Origin: Rhizobacter sp. SG703
GTDB lineage: Bacteria > Pseudomonadota > Gammaproteobacteria > Burkholderiales > Burkholderiaceae_C
Assembly: GCF_012275445.1 (NCBI RefSeq)
Contig: NZ_JAAZQK010000014.1
Span: 124,001-188,000, forward strand
Reading direction: 5' to 3'
DNA: 64,000 nt
Below, in pieces: positions 9,801 through 18,920 of this stretch. The notes under the pieces were generated by a model that did not search any database, had not been told where the DNA came from, and saw only the letters and a list, made by a program, of their open reading frames with translations. Both the position numbers and the translations under genes were made by a program. How positions within the stretch are numbered: position 1 is the first letter of the stretch; each line of letters begins with the position of its first letter.

Positions 9801-9913
9801 CATTCGTTAGGCCGCCAGGCCTGAAGCCCACCGTCCGAGCGCCCAGAACAACACTCGCCGGACTCGCATGAGCTTCCCGAGAAGCCCATGTCAGATTGAC
9901 CAAAGGAAGCAAC

Positions 9914-10537
9914 GTGGCACGTTATCTTGGCCCGAAGGGCAAACTTTCCCGCCGTGAAGGCACCGACCTGTTCCTGAAGAGCGCCCGTCGCGCCATCGGT
10001 GACAAGGTCAAGTTCGACAGCAAGCCCGGCCAGCACGGCCGCACCTCCGGCTCGCGCACCTCCGACTTCGGCCTGCAACTGCGCGAGAAGCAGAAGGTCA
10101 AGCGCATGTACGGCGTGCTGGAGCGCCAGTTCCGCCGCTATTTCGCCGAAGCCGAGCGCCGCAAGGGCAACACCGGTGCCAACCTGCTGCTGCTGCTGGA
10201 ATCGCGCCTGGACAACGTCGTCTACCGCATGGGCTTCGGCTCGACCCGCGCCGAAGCGCGCCAGCTGGTGTCGCACAAGGCGATCACGGTGAACGGCGCC
10301 ACGGTCAACATCGCGTCGTACCTGGTCAAGGCCGGCGACACGGTGGCCGTGCGCGAGAAGTCGAAGAAGCAGCTGCGCATCACCGACTCGGTCAAGCTGG
10401 CCGAATCGCAAGGCATGCCGAACTGGGTGCAGGTCGATGCGAGCAAGCTCGAAGGCGTGTTCAAGAAGGCGCCGGACCGCGACGAATTCGGCGCGGACAT
10501 CAAGGAAGCGCTGATCGTTGAACTGTATTCGCGTTGA
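9914..10537 (+). CDS. rpsD: Small-subunit ribosomal protein S4
   Basis: S4 (207 residues) nucleates 16S 5'-domain assembly and is the alpha-operon repressor in enterobacteria. The GTG start at 9914, preceded by AAGGAAG, gives the canonical (V/M)[15 protein letters not shown]. An in-frame ATG at 9896 adds six residues lacking similarity. The S4 RNA-binding domain ([25 protein letters not shown]) is clear. It precedes rpoA. Confidence 0.97.
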   Translation: MARYLGPKGKLSRREGTDLFLKSARRAIGDKVKFDSKPGQHGRTSGSRTSDFGLQLREKQKVKRMYGVLERQFRRYFAEAERRKGNTGANLLLLLESRLDNVVYRMGFGSTRAEARQLVSHKAITVNGATVNIASYLVKAGDTVAVREKSKKQLRITDSVKLAESQGMPNWVQVDASKLEGVFKKAPDRDEFGADIKEALIVELYSR

Positions 10538-10703
10538 TGCCCGCACCGGCCACGCCGACGCCGCCCCCGTGGGCGGCGCGGGGTGGCCCGTCCGCGTTTC
10601 GCGAGTCTCTCGATTTCCCTGGTGCGGCCGTGGCACCCGCCGTGGCCGTTGGTCCCTCAGCCTTATCGGTGTAACGAACCGAGGGTATTGAAAGAAAGAC
10701 CTC

Positions 10704-11690
10704 ATGCAAACAAATCTGCTCAAACCCAAAGCCATCAATGTGGAGCCGCTGGGCGGCAACCGCGCCAAGGTCACGCTGGAACCGTTCGAGCGCGGCTACG
10801 GCCACACGCTGGGCAATGCGCTGCGTCGCGTGCTGCTGTCGTCGATGGTGGGGTATGCGCCGACCGAAGTGACGATCGCCGGCGTGCTCCACGAGTACTC
10901 GACGGTCGACGGCGTCCAGGAAGACGTGGTTCACATCATGCTGAACCTGAAGGGCGTCGTGTTCCGCCTGCACAACCGCGACGAAGTGACGCTGGTGCTG
11001 CGCAAGGAAGGTGAAGGCCCCGTCACCGCCGGCGACATCCAGACGCCGCACGACGTGGAAATCATCAACCCGGATCACGTCATCGCCCACCTGTCGCAAG
11101 GCGGCAAGCTGGACATGCAGATCAAGGTCGAGAAGGGCCGCGGCTACGTGCCGGGCACGTTGCGCCGCTACGGCGACGAGCCGACCAAGTCGATCGGCCG
11201 CATCGTGCTGGACGCGTCGTTCTCGCCGGTCGCCCGCGTCAGCTACACGGTCGAGAGCGCCCGCGTCGAGCAGCGCACCGACCTGGACAAGCTGGTGATG
11301 GAGATCATCACGAACGGCGCGATCACGCCCGAAGAAGCGATCCGCGCGTCGGCGAAGATCCTGGTGGAACAGCTGGCGGTGTTCGCGCAGCTGGAAGGCA
11401 GCGAGATCGCCGCGTTCGACCAGCCGGCCCAGCGCAGCACGCAGTTCGACCCGATCCTGCTGCGCCCGGTCGACGAGCTCGAGCTGACGGTGCGTTCGGC
11501 CAACTGCCTGAAGGCCGAGAACATCTACTACATCGGCGACCTGATCCAGCGCACCGAGACCGAGCTGCTGAAGACCCCGAACCTGGGTCGCAAGTCGCTG
11601 AACGAAATCAAGGAAGTGCTCGCCTCGCGTGGTCTGACGCTGGGTGCACGCCTCGAGAACTGGCCGCCCCAGGGCCTGGACAAGCGCTAA
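10704..11690 (+). CDS. rpoA: RNA polymerase alpha subunit
   Basis: RpoA (328 residues) dimerises to nucleate RNA polymerase assembly; its C-terminal domain binds UP elements and activators. The N-terminal assembly domain shows [23 protein letters not shown]. The C-terminal domain shows [26 protein letters not shown] and the [18 protein letters not shown] helix-hairpin-helix. It lies between rpsD and rplQ, as usual. Confidence 0.98.
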   Translation: MQTNLLKPKAINVEPLGGNRAKVTLEPFERGYGHTLGNALRRVLLSSMVGYAPTEVTIAGVLHEYSTVDGVQEDVVHIMLNLKGVVFRLHNRDEVTLVLRKEGEGPVTAGDIQTPHDVEIINPDHVIAHLSQGGKLDMQIKVEKGRGYVPGTLRRYGDEPTKSIGRIVLDASFSPVARVSYTVESARVEQRTDLDKLVMEIITNGAITPEEAIRASAKILVEQLAVFAQLEGSEIAAFDQPAQRSTQFDPILLRPVDELELTVRSANCLKAENIYYIGDLIQRTETELLKTPNLGRKSLNEIKEVLASRGLTLGARLENWPPQGLDKR

Positions 11691-11705
11691 CGCGTTTGAT
11701 CGTGC

Positions 11706-11734
11706 AACCCCCAGTACCTGATACGGCTGGGGTT
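11706..11734 (+). promoter_or_regulatory. Small hairpin in the rpoA-rplQ gap
   Basis: AACCCCCAG at 11706-11714 pairs with CTGGGGTT at 11727-11734, with one bulged C and a 12-base loop. It lies just downstream of the rpoA stop with no U-tract. It may be an mRNA-processing or stabilising structure; the function is not shown. Confidence 0.4.
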
Positions 11735-11762
11735 CATAAGTTAGTCAACAAGGAACAGCACC

Positions 11763-12152
11763 ATGCGTCACCGCAACGGACTTCGAAAACTCAACCGCAC
11801 GTCGGAGCACCGCGCCGCGATGCTGCGCAACATGTGCAACTCGCTGCTGCAACACGAAGCGATCAAGACCACGGTCCCGAAGGCCAAGGAACTGCGCCGC
11901 GTCGTCGAGCCGCTGATCACGCTGGCCAAGGAGCCGACGCTGGCGAACCGCCGCCTCGCCTTCGATCGCACGCGCGACCGCGACATCGTCACGAAGCTCT
12001 TCAACGAACTGGGCCCGCGCTACAAGGCGCGCCCGGGCGGCTACACCCGCATCCTGAAGATGGGTTTCCGCATCGGCGACAACGCACCGATGGCCTTCGT
12101 CGAGCTGGTCGACCGCCCGGACGTGGCTGAAGAGACGACCGCCGAAGCCTGA
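11763..12152 (+). CDS. rplQ: Large-subunit ribosomal protein L17
   Basis: L17 (129 residues) is a 23S rRNA-binding protein. [24 protein letters not shown] and the [30 protein letters not shown] segment are diagnostic. It is the last gene of the alpha operon and is followed by an intrinsic terminator 22 bases after its stop. Confidence 0.98.
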   Translation: MRHRNGLRKLNRTSEHRAAMLRNMCNSLLQHEAIKTTVPKAKELRRVVEPLITLAKEPTLANRRLAFDRTRDRDIVTKLFNELGPRYKARPGGYTRILKMGFRIGDNAPMAFVELVDRPDVAEETTAEA

Positions 12153-12174
12153 GCTTGCGCGGGTTGAATCGAGA

Positions 12175-12206
12175 AGGGCTGGCGATGCGAATCGCCGGCC
12201 CTTTTT
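12175..12206 (+). terminator. Intrinsic terminator of the spc-alpha ribosomal operon
   Basis: AGGGCTGGCGAT pairs with ATCGCCGGCCCT around a GCGA tetraloop (one G-U pair), followed immediately by TTTT. This is a textbook rho-independent terminator located just after rplQ. Confidence 0.9.
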
Positions 12207-12266
12207 CATTGGGGCCACCGGCCGGCGCCCGCCCGCGAACGGCGGGGCTTTGGCACACTGCGGTCC

Positions 12267-13184
12267 ATGCCCGAGCCGATCTTCCGCATCTCCCACCTGT
12301 TCAAGAAGTTCGGCGACAACCAGGTCGTCGATGACCTGTCGCTGGAGATCCGCCCGGGCGAATGCCTGGGCGTGATCGGCCCCAACGGCGCCGGCAAGAC
12401 CACGACGATCCGCATGTGCCTCGGGCTGGTCGGGCCCGATGCGGGCGAGGTCGAGGCCTTCGGGCTGCCGATCCCGCAGGCGGTGCGCGAGGCGAAGAAG
12501 CGCATCGGCGTCGTCACGCAGTTCGACAGTCTCGACCCCGATTTCAGCTGTGCCGAGAACCTGCGCGTGTACGGCCGCTACTTCGGGCTGCCGAAGGCGA
12601 CCATCGAGGCGCGCATCCCGAAGCTGCTGGAGTTCTCGGCATTGCAGGCCAAGGCCGATGCGAAGCCCGGCGAGCTGTCCGGCGGCATGCGGCGGCGCCT
12701 GAGCCTCGGCCGCGCGCTGATCAACGACCCCGACCTGCTGCTGCTCGACGAGCCCACCACCGGGCTCGATCCGCAGGCGCGGCACCTGATGTGGGAGCGG
12801 CTGCAGAACCTGCTGCAGCAGGGCAAGGCCATCCTGCTGACGACGCACTTCATGGACGAGGCCGAGCGACTGTGCGACCGCCTGCTGGTGCTCGACCACG
12901 GCCGGAAGATCGCCGAGGGCACGCCGCGCGGGCTGATCGGCGAGCACCTGGAGAGTGACGTCGTCGAGGTGTTCGGTGACGGGGCGCTCGCGACGGCGCA
13001 ACGGCATGGCGCGCTGGCCGAACGGGTCGAGACGAGCGGCGAGACGGTGTTCTTCTACCTGAGCCAGCCGCAGCCATTGCTGCAGGCGCTGGCGCAGCAC
13101 CACGACATCCGCACGCTGCACCGCCCGGCCAACCTCGAGGACCTGTTCCTGAAGCTCACTGGCCGGCAGATCCGCGATGAATGA
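12267..13184 (+). CDS. ABC transporter ATP-binding protein, NodI/drug-export type
   Basis: This 305-residue ATPase powers an ABC-2 type exporter with the permease that follows. Walker A is GPNGAGKTTTIR (about residue 38), the signature is LSGGMRRRLSLGRAL, and Walker B with D-loop is DLLLLDEPTTGLDPQ. Length and the long C-terminal part after the H-loop (TTHFMDEAERL) resemble NodI and daunorubicin-type ATPases. Its stop overlaps the permease start (ATGA). NodI itself exports Nod factors in rhizobia; no nodulation genes are present, so the substrate is unknown. Confidence 0.85.
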   Translation: MPEPIFRISHLFKKFGDNQVVDDLSLEIRPGECLGVIGPNGAGKTTTIRMCLGLVGPDAGEVEAFGLPIPQAVREAKKRIGVVTQFDSLDPDFSCAENLRVYGRYFGLPKATIEARIPKLLEFSALQAKADAKPGELSGGMRRRLSLGRALINDPDLLLLDEPTTGLDPQARHLMWERLQNLLQQGKAILLTTHFMDEAERLCDRLLVLDHGRKIAEGTPRGLIGEHLESDVVEVFGDGALATAQRHGALAERVETSGETVFFYLSQPQPLLQALAQHHDIRTLHRPANLEDLFLKLTGRQIRDE

Positions 13185-14002
13185 TGACCGCCGCCTCTCG
13201 GCACCGGAGCTTTGACATGCTGATCTCGTTCTATGCCGCGCCGCGCATCACCGCGCGCTTCTGGCCGGTGGTGCTGCGCAACCTGCTGGTGTGGCGCAAG
13301 CTGGCGGTGCCGAGCGTGCTCGGCAACATCGCCGAGCCTCTGATCACGCTGGTCGCCTTCGGCTACGGGCTCGGCTCGATGATCGGCCAGGTGCAGGGGC
13401 TGCCGTACATCCAGTACCTCGCGTCGGGCAGCATTGCGGTCAGCGGCGCGCTGGCCGCGACCTTCGAGGCGCTGTATTCGGCGTACTCGCGCATGCAGGT
13501 GCAGCGCACCTGGGACAGCATCATGAACGCGCCGATCGCGCTCGACGACATCGTGTTCGCCGAGATGCTGTGGGCCGCGATGAAGTCGGTGTTCACGGTG
13601 GCGGCGATCATGGCGGTGATCTTCGTGCTGGGCATCAGCCGGGCGCCGACGATGCTGCTGGCCCTGCCGCTGCTGTGCTTCGTCGGTGTGACCTTCGCGT
13701 CGATCGCGCTGGTGTTCAACGCGCTGGCCCAGGGTTACGACTTCTTCACCTACTACTTCACACTGGTGATGACGCCGATGACCTTCCTGTCGGGCGTGTA
13801 CTTCCCGATCGAGCAGATGCCCGGCTGGCTGCAGGTGATCGCGCACGTGCTGCCGCTGACCGCGGCGGTCGACCTGGTGCGGCCGCTGATCCTCGGGCAA
13901 TGGCCGCAGCAGGTGTGGCTGCCGGTGCTGGTGCTGGCGGCCTATGCACTCGGCGGCTATTACCTGGCATTGGTGCTCACCCGCCGCCGATTCTTCAAGT
14001 AG
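13181..14002 (+). CDS. ABC-2 type permease, NodJ-like
   Basis: This 273-residue membrane protein has about six hydrophobic segments. It carries NodJ-like sequence, including NLLVWRKLAVPSVLGNIAEPLITLVAFGYGLG near the N-terminus and YFTLVMTPMTFLSGVYFPIEQMP before the last helices. It overlaps the ATPase gene by four bases, so the pair is translationally coupled. An internal ATG at 13217 (MLISFYAAPR) is an equally plausible start. Substrate unknown. Confidence 0.83.
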   Translation: MMTAASRHRSFDMLISFYAAPRITARFWPVVLRNLLVWRKLAVPSVLGNIAEPLITLVAFGYGLGSMIGQVQGLPYIQYLASGSIAVSGALAATFEALYSAYSRMQVQRTWDSIMNAPIALDDIVFAEMLWAAMKSVFTVAAIMAVIFVLGISRAPTMLLALPLLCFVGVTFASIALVFNALAQGYDFFTYYFTLVMTPMTFLSGVYFPIEQMPGWLQVIAHVLPLTAAVDLVRPLILGQWPQQVWLPVLVLAAYALGGYYLALVLTRRRFFK

Positions 14003-14041
14003 CGGCACGGAACCTGTCGCGTGCCTTCGACTCACCACCCC

Positions 14042-15934
14042 ATGCGTGCATTGAACCTCTTCACCCCCTGGCAACGACTCGCGGCCGCGCTGATGGTGGC
14101 CGCAGCGCTCTGGACGGCGTCCGGCCCGGCGCGTGCCGCGGACGACTTCCTCGATCCGGAGGTGGCGTTCCGCTTCGATGCGAAGGCGCTCGATGCGAAG
14201 CGTGTCGAGGTCAGCTTCGCGATCGTGCCGGGCTACTACCTCTACCGCGAGCAGTTCAGGTTCGCCGCCGAAGGCGCGACGCTCGGCGAGCCGGTGATCC
14301 CCGCCGGCAAGGTGAAGTTCGACGAGACCTTCCAGAAGAACGTCGAGACCTACCGCGGCGTGATCCGCATCGTCGTGCCGGTGCAGCAGGCGTCGCCGCG
14401 CTTCACGCTGGCGGTGACGAGCCAGGGCTGCGCCGACAAGGGGCTGTGCTACCCGCCGCGCGAGTCGCGTGCGGAGGTCGGGTTGAGCGGCTTCGGCGGC
14501 GACGGCTCGGTCCGCCTGGTGGCAGCCAGTGGTGGCGGCGCGCTGCCGTCGAGTGCAGTGTCGTCGACCAGCGCGGCGACGGCCGCCGTGGCATCGACGG
14601 GCAACGCGTCGCCGGACACCGTGCCGACGGCATCGACCGGCACCGACAGCGCCGGCATCGATGCCGCCTTGCGCGGCGGCCGGTTCTGGACCATCGTCGG
14701 CGTGTTCTTCGTGGCGGGCGTGCTGTTGTCGCTGACGCCGTGCGTGCTGCCGATGCTGCCGATCCTGTCGTCGATCATCGTCGGGCAAGGGCACAGCGTG
14801 ACGCGCTCGAGAGGCCTGGCGCTGGCCGCGAGCTACTCGCTCGGCATGGCGCTGGTCTACACCGCGTTCGGCGTGGCGGCGGGGCTCGCGGGTGTCGGGT
14901 TGGCCGCGGCGCTGCAGAACCCGTGGGTGCTGGGCGTGTTCGCGCTCGGGCTGGTGGCGCTCGCGGTGTCGATGTTCGGTGTCTACGAACTGCAGTTGCC
15001 GGCGGCGTTGACCGGCCGCCTCACCGAGGCCTCGCAGCAGTTGCCGGCCGGGCGCCTGCTCAGCGTGTTCGCGATGGGCGGCGTGTCGGCGTTGATCGTC
15101 AGCCCGTGCGTTGCAGCGCCGCTGGCCGGTGCGTTGGTGTACCTGAGCCAGACGCGCGACGTGCTGCTGGGCGGCACCGCACTGTTCTCGCTGGCAGCCG
15201 GCATGAGCATCCCGCTGCTGTTGGTCGGAGCGTCGGCGGGCACGCTGCTGCCGCGGGCCGGCGCGTGGATGGATGGCGTGAAGCGCCTGTTCGGGCTGAT
15301 GCTGCTGGCGGTAGCGCTGTACACGGTGCAGCCGGTGCTGCCGTCGACGCTGGCACTCGCGTCGTGGGGTGCGTTGCTGATCGGCGCCGCGGTGGTGGCG
15401 CTGGCCGGCGGTGCACATGCGGCTCCGACGGCACCCGGCATGCTGCTGCGCAAATCGGGCGCGGCGGTGCTGGCGTTGCTGGGCACCTTGCAGCTGGTCG
15501 GCGCGGCCTCGGGTGGCACGGATCCGCTGCAGCCGCTCGGGCACCTGCGCGGCGGCGGCACGGTCGCCACGTCGCACGGACCGGTGTTCGGCTCGGTGCG
15601 CAGCGTGGCCGAGCTCGATGCGGCGTTGCGCGGCGCGGGTCGGCCGGTGATGCTCGATTTCTATGCCGACTGGTGCGTGTCGTGCAAGGAGATGGAGCGG
15701 TTCACGTTCACCGACGCGGCGGTGCAGGCGAAGCTGTCGAACGCGCTGCTGCTGAAGGCCGACGTGACGAAGAACAACGACGACGATCGCGCGCTGCTGA
15801 AGCGCTTCAGCCTGTTTGGCCCGCCCGGCACGATCTTCTTCGGCACCGACGGGCGCGAACTGCAAGGCACCCGCGTGATCGGCTTTCAGAAGGCCGAAGA
15901 GTTTCTCGTGACATTGCAGCGGGCCGGCTTGTAA
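14042..15934 (+). CDS. dsbD: DsbD, thiol:disulfide interchange protein
   Basis: DsbD carries electrons from cytoplasmic thioredoxin across the membrane to periplasmic DsbC/DsbG and cytochrome-maturation partners. The 630 residues show a signal peptide ending near ARA (residue 32), a periplasmic alpha domain with a Cys pair in CADKGLCYPP, an eight-helix core with TPCVLPMLPIL and VSPCVAAPLAG, and a C-terminal thioredoxin-like domain with Cys545-Val-Ser-Cys548. An in-frame GTG at 14021 would add seven residues; the ATG gives the cleaner signal peptide. It appears monocistronic. Confidence 0.92.
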   Translation: MRALNLFTPWQRLAAALMVAAALWTASGPARAADDFLDPEVAFRFDAKALDAKRVEVSFAIVPGYYLYREQFRFAAEGATLGEPVIPAGKVKFDETFQKNVETYRGVIRIVVPVQQASPRFTLAVTSQGCADKGLCYPPRESRAEVGLSGFGGDGSVRLVAASGGGALPSSAVSSTSAATAAVASTGNASPDTVPTASTGTDSAGIDAALRGGRFWTIVGVFFVAGVLLSLTPCVLPMLPILSSIIVGQGHSVTRSRGLALAASYSLGMALVYTAFGVAAGLAGVGLAAALQNPWVLGVFALGLVALAVSMFGVYELQLPAALTGRLTEASQQLPAGRLLSVFAMGGVSALIVSPCVAAPLAGALVYLSQTRDVLLGGTALFSLAAGMSIPLLLVGASAGTLLPRAGAWMDGVKRLFGLMLLAVALYTVQPVLPSTLALASWGALLIGAAVVALAGGAHAAPTAPGMLLRKSGAAVLALLGTLQLVGAASGGTDPLQPLGHLRGGGTVATSHGPVFGSVRSVAELDAALRGAGRPVMLDFYADWCVSCKEMERFTFTDAAVQAKLSNALLLKADVTKNNDDDRALLKRFSLFGPPGTIFFGTDGRELQGTRVIGFQKAEEFLVTLQRAGL

Positions 15935-15979
15935 ACCTCGCAATGCGCACATCTCTTGTGCTATAGTCACAGGCTCAGT

Positions 15980-16056
<77 letters not shown>

Positions 16057-16125
16057 AAATCAGGTCAGGTCGTCATGCATGCGTTGTGCATGTGGTCATA
16101 GACGCAGCGACGACCAAGCCGCCCC

Positions 16126-16152
16126 AAAACGCCCACGCCATGTGGGCGTTTT
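16126..16152. terminator. Intrinsic terminator downstream of tRNA-fMet
   Basis: AAAACGCCCAC and GTGGGCGTTTT form an 11-base perfect stem around GCCAT, with T-tracts on both strands. It could end the tRNA transcript and, on the other strand, act bidirectionally. Confidence 0.85.
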
Positions 16153-16210
16153 GCTTTGCGTGCGCGCTTTCCTGCGGGTTGGCGACAATCGCAGGCCGAG
16201 CAGGAACAAC

Positions 16211-17317
16211 ATGCCGATCAAGACCCTTCACTGTGCCGCCAGCGGCTTCGAATCCGCCTGCGAGGTGAGCCTGCTGCCGGCCGGCCACCGCTCGCGGCGA
16301 CTGCACGGCCACAGCTTTCTCGCAACGCTGCGCGCCGAGCTGCCGGCCGGTTGGGCCGCGTTCGAAGGCGGCGAGGTCGAACGCCTGCGCGCCGATCTCG
16401 AATCGCGCACTGCCCAGCTCGACTACCGCCTGCTGAACGACATCGTCGCGCAGCCGACCGACGAGAACCTCGCCCGCTGGATCCGCTCGCAGCTCGATGC
16501 CCCCGGCATCACGCAGCTCGGCATCCAGAGCACCGCGCACGGTGGGGTCGACCTCGATGCCGCCGGCCAGGCGCACGTGTGGCGGCGCTACCTCTTCCAG
16601 GCCGCCCACCGGCTGCCGAACGTGCCGCTCGGCCACAAGTGCGGCCGCATGCACGGCCACGGCTTCGAGGTCATCGTGCATGCCAACCAGGACCTCGGCG
16701 CGCGCGACCTCAGCATCGACTACGACCACCTCGACGATTGCTGGGCGCCGCTGCACCATGAGCTGAACTACGGCTGCCTGAACGACCTGCCCGGCCTGCA
16801 GAACCCGACCAGCGAGTTGATGTCGAGCTGGATCTGGGAGCGCCTGAAGCCGACGCTGCCCGAGCTCTCGTGGATCACCGTCTACGAGACCGCGTCGTGC
16901 GGCGCCAACTTCGACGGCCGCCACCACCGCATCTGGAAAGAGTTCACGCTCGACAGCGCGCTGCAGCTCAGGCACGCGCCCGACGGCAGCCCGCTGCGCC
17001 GCATCCATGGCCACACCTACACGCTGCGGCTGCACCTCGCCGCGCCGCTCGACACGCTGATGGGCTGGACGGTCGATTTCGGCGACGTGAAGACGCTCTT
17101 CGATCCGATCTTCAAGGCGCTCGACCACCGCCCGCTGCACGAGATCGAAGGCCTGGCCGACTGCGACACCGCAACGCTTGCCGCATGGATCCTGAAGCAG
17201 GCCCGCGCCGTGCTGCCGATGGTCGACCGCGTCGACCTCTATGAAACGCGCGGCTGCGGCGCGATCGTGATCGCCGACCGGGCCGAGGCGCAAGCCGGAC
17301 TCGCGATCCCGATCTGA
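16211..17317 (+). CDS. queD: Triple-domain 6-carboxytetrahydropterin synthase (QueD family)
   Basis: QueD converts dihydroneopterin triphosphate to 6-carboxytetrahydropterin in queuosine synthesis. Typical QueD is about 120 residues; this protein has 368, with three PTPS-type repeats marked by HGH motifs at 32-34, 148-150 and 266-268. Only the middle domain has the full first half of the active site: zinc ligands His133, His148 and His150 plus catalytic-type Cys144 in GHKCGRMHGH. Domain 1 has Ser28 at the Cys position and domain 3 has none. Conversely, the LDH motif for the catalytic Asp/His appears only in domain 3 (Asp305-His306); domain 2 has Asn186-Tyr187 there. The start at 16211 has AGGA upstream. 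queE follows after 19 bases, supporting the pathway. Confidence 0.88.
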   Translation: MPIKTLHCAASGFESACEVSLLPAGHRSRRLHGHSFLATLRAELPAGWAAFEGGEVERLRADLESRTAQLDYRLLNDIVAQPTDENLARWIRSQLDAPGITQLGIQSTAHGGVDLDAAGQAHVWRRYLFQAAHRLPNVPLGHKCGRMHGHGFEVIVHANQDLGARDLSIDYDHLDDCWAPLHHELNYGCLNDLPGLQNPTSELMSSWIWERLKPTLPELSWITVYETASCGANFDGRHHRIWKEFTLDSALQLRHAPDGSPLRRIHGHTYTLRLHLAAPLDTLMGWTVDFGDVKTLFDPIFKALDHRPLHEIEGLADCDTATLAAWILKQARAVLPMVDRVDLYETRGCGAIVIADRAEAQAGLAIPI

Positions 17318-17336
17318 ACCCACGGAAGGAAGCGGC

Positions 17337-17972
17337 ATGACCTACGCGGTCAAGGAAATGTTCTACACGCTGCAAGGCGAGGGCGCGCAAGCCGGCCGCC
17401 CGGCGGTGTTCTGCCGCTTCGCCGGCTGCAACCTGTGGTCCGGCCGCGAGCAGGACCGCGCCGCCGCCGTCTGCCAGTTCTGCGACACCGACTTCGTCGG
17501 CACCAACGGCGTCGGCGGCGGCAAGTTCGACAGCGCGCTCGCGCTGGCACAGGCGGTCGCGTCGCTCTGGCCGCTGCCGCGCACCGGCCGCCCGTTCGTC
17601 GTCTGCACCGGCGGCGAACCGCTGCTGCAGCTCGACGACGCGCTGGTCGACGCCCTCCACGCGCAGGGCTTCGAGGTCGCCGTCGAGACCAACGGCACGC
17701 AGCCGGCGCCGAAGGGCCTCGACTGGATCTGCGTCAGCCCGAAGGCCGACGCCGAGCTGGTGCTGACGAAGGGCCACGAGTTGAAACTCGTCTTCCCACA
17801 GGCGAAGGCGATGCCCGAGCGCTTCACCGCGCTGCAGTTCGACCACTTCTTCCTGCAGCCGATGGATGGTCTGGAGCGCAAGCGCCACACCGAGCAGGCG
17901 GTCGCGTACTGCCTGGCGCACCCGCTGTGGCACCTGAGCGTGCAGACGCACAAGTACATCGGCATCGCGTGA
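17337..17972 (+). CDS. queE: 7-carboxy-7-deazaguanine synthase (QueE)
   Basis: QueE is a radical-SAM enzyme that rearranges 6-carboxytetrahydropterin to 7-carboxy-7-deazaguanine, the step after QueD. The 211 residues show Cys31, Cys46 and Cys49, giving the expanded CX14CX2C cluster motif of one QueE subtype. The substrate region FYTLQGEGAQAGRPAVFCRFAGCNLW is clear, as is the SAM-binding CTGGEPLLQLD. It follows queD with a GGAAGG-type ribosome site. Confidence 0.95.
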   Translation: MTYAVKEMFYTLQGEGAQAGRPAVFCRFAGCNLWSGREQDRAAAVCQFCDTDFVGTNGVGGGKFDSALALAQAVASLWPLPRTGRPFVVCTGGEPLLQLDDALVDALHAQGFEVAVETNGTQPAPKGLDWICVSPKADAELVLTKGHELKLVFPQAKAMPERFTALQFDHFFLQPMDGLERKRHTEQAVAYCLAHPLWHLSVQTHKYIGIA

Positions 17973-17986
17973 CCTGAGCCAATGCG

Positions 17987-18532
17987 ATGACCCCGCGCCA
18001 CGCCGTCTTCGCCACCGCCATCGGCCCGTGCGCGATCGCGTGGGGCGAGCAGGGCATCGTCGGCGCGTGGCTGCCCGATGCCGACGAGGCGGCCCTGCGC
18101 CGGCGCATCCGGCGGCGGTGGGCCGCATCGGTCGAAGACACCGCGCCCGCGGCGATCCAGGCCGTCATCCACCGCCTGCAGGCCTTGATGACCGGCGAGC
18201 GCGTCGACCTGTCGCACTCTCCGTTGGACCTGGACGGGCTACCCGATTTCCATCGCCGCGCGTATGCGATCGCGCTCGCGATCCCGCCGGGCGAGACGCG
18301 CAGCTACGGCGAGATCGCGCAGCAGCTCGGCGAACCCGGCAGCGCCCGCGCAGTCGGCCAGGCGATGGGCAGCAACCCGTTCCCGCCGATCGTGCCGTGC
18401 CACCGGGTGCTGGCGGCCGGCGGGCGTTCGGGCGGCTTCTCGTCGCCGGGCGGGCTCGACATGAAGCGCCGCCTGCTCGGCATCGAACGCGCCCGCATCG
18501 GCAACGAGCCGGGCCTGTTCGACGGCCTGTAG
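17987..18532 (+). CDS. ogt: Methylated-DNA-[protein]-cysteine S-methyltransferase
   Basis: This suicide repair protein removes O6-alkyl groups from guanine in DNA. The catalytic VPCHRVLAAGG has the acceptor Cys138; the DNA-binding helix-turn-helix includes GETRSYGEIAQQLGEPGSARAVGQAMGSNP. At 181 residues it is a stand-alone Ogt/AGT protein without an Ada N-terminal domain. It starts 14 bases after queE, probably co-transcribed. Confidence 0.9.
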   Translation: MTPRHAVFATAIGPCAIAWGEQGIVGAWLPDADEAALRRRIRRRWAASVEDTAPAAIQAVIHRLQALMTGERVDLSHSPLDLDGLPDFHRRAYAIALAIPPGETRSYGEIAQQLGEPGSARAVGQAMGSNPFPPIVPCHRVLAAGGRSGGFSSPGGLDMKRRLLGIERARIGNEPGLFDGL

Positions 18533-18570
18533 CGGCAACGGCCGTCGCGAACGCTGGCATCATCCACGCG

Positions 18571-18900
18571 ATGTCCGACGAGTACCAGATCCACGTTCCG
18601 CCGTCTTTCTACGCGCTGTACACCGACGCGCGCCAGCGCCTGACGGTGCCGCTCGCCGAATTGCGCCAGCGCTCCGAGCTGTGCGAAGACCTGGCCCAGC
18701 ACCTGAGCGAGCGCGCGGCTGCGCAGCACTTCGGCACCGGTGCCTCGCCTGGATCGGTGCTCGCCGACTGCCTGCGCGGCTTGCAGGCGGGTCCGGTGGT
18801 CACGCCGGCCGAAGCGGTGTGGGTGGTGCATCGCCTCGCCGAACTGCTCGGCTGGCCGTTCCTCGAGCCTGACGACGGCCAGGCGAGCGCAGGCGACTGA
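18571..18900 (+). CDS. Small conserved protein of unknown function
   Basis: A 109-residue, mostly helical, acidic protein beginning MSDEYQIHVPPSFYALYTDARQRL. No domain motif, signal peptide or membrane segment is visible. The central ELCEDLAQHL and C-terminal VTPAEAVWVVHRLAELLGWP resemble, from memory, short proteins found in many Burkholderiales, sometimes loosely labelled 'ATPase with chaperone activity'; I see no nucleotide-binding motif to justify that label. It follows ogt by 38 bases. Function unknown. Confidence 0.65.
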   Translation: MSDEYQIHVPPSFYALYTDARQRLTVPLAELRQRSELCEDLAQHLSERAAAQHFGTGASPGSVLADCLRGLQAGPVVTPAEAVWVVHRLAELLGWPFLEPDDGQASAGD

Positions 18901-18920
18901 GCCGTCCCTTCGCGACCAGG

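Noticed and set aside
12267-14002. The ABC pair as true nodulation genes nodI and nodJ.
   Set aside because: The proteins are NodI/NodJ-like, but no other nod genes or nod box are seen; such exporters are common in non-symbionts, so no gene symbols are given.
13055-15970. A 971-codon open frame on the minus strand opposite the NodJ-like and dsbD genes.
   Set aside because: Same shadow effect; it spans two well-supported genes and its translation has no recognisable domain.
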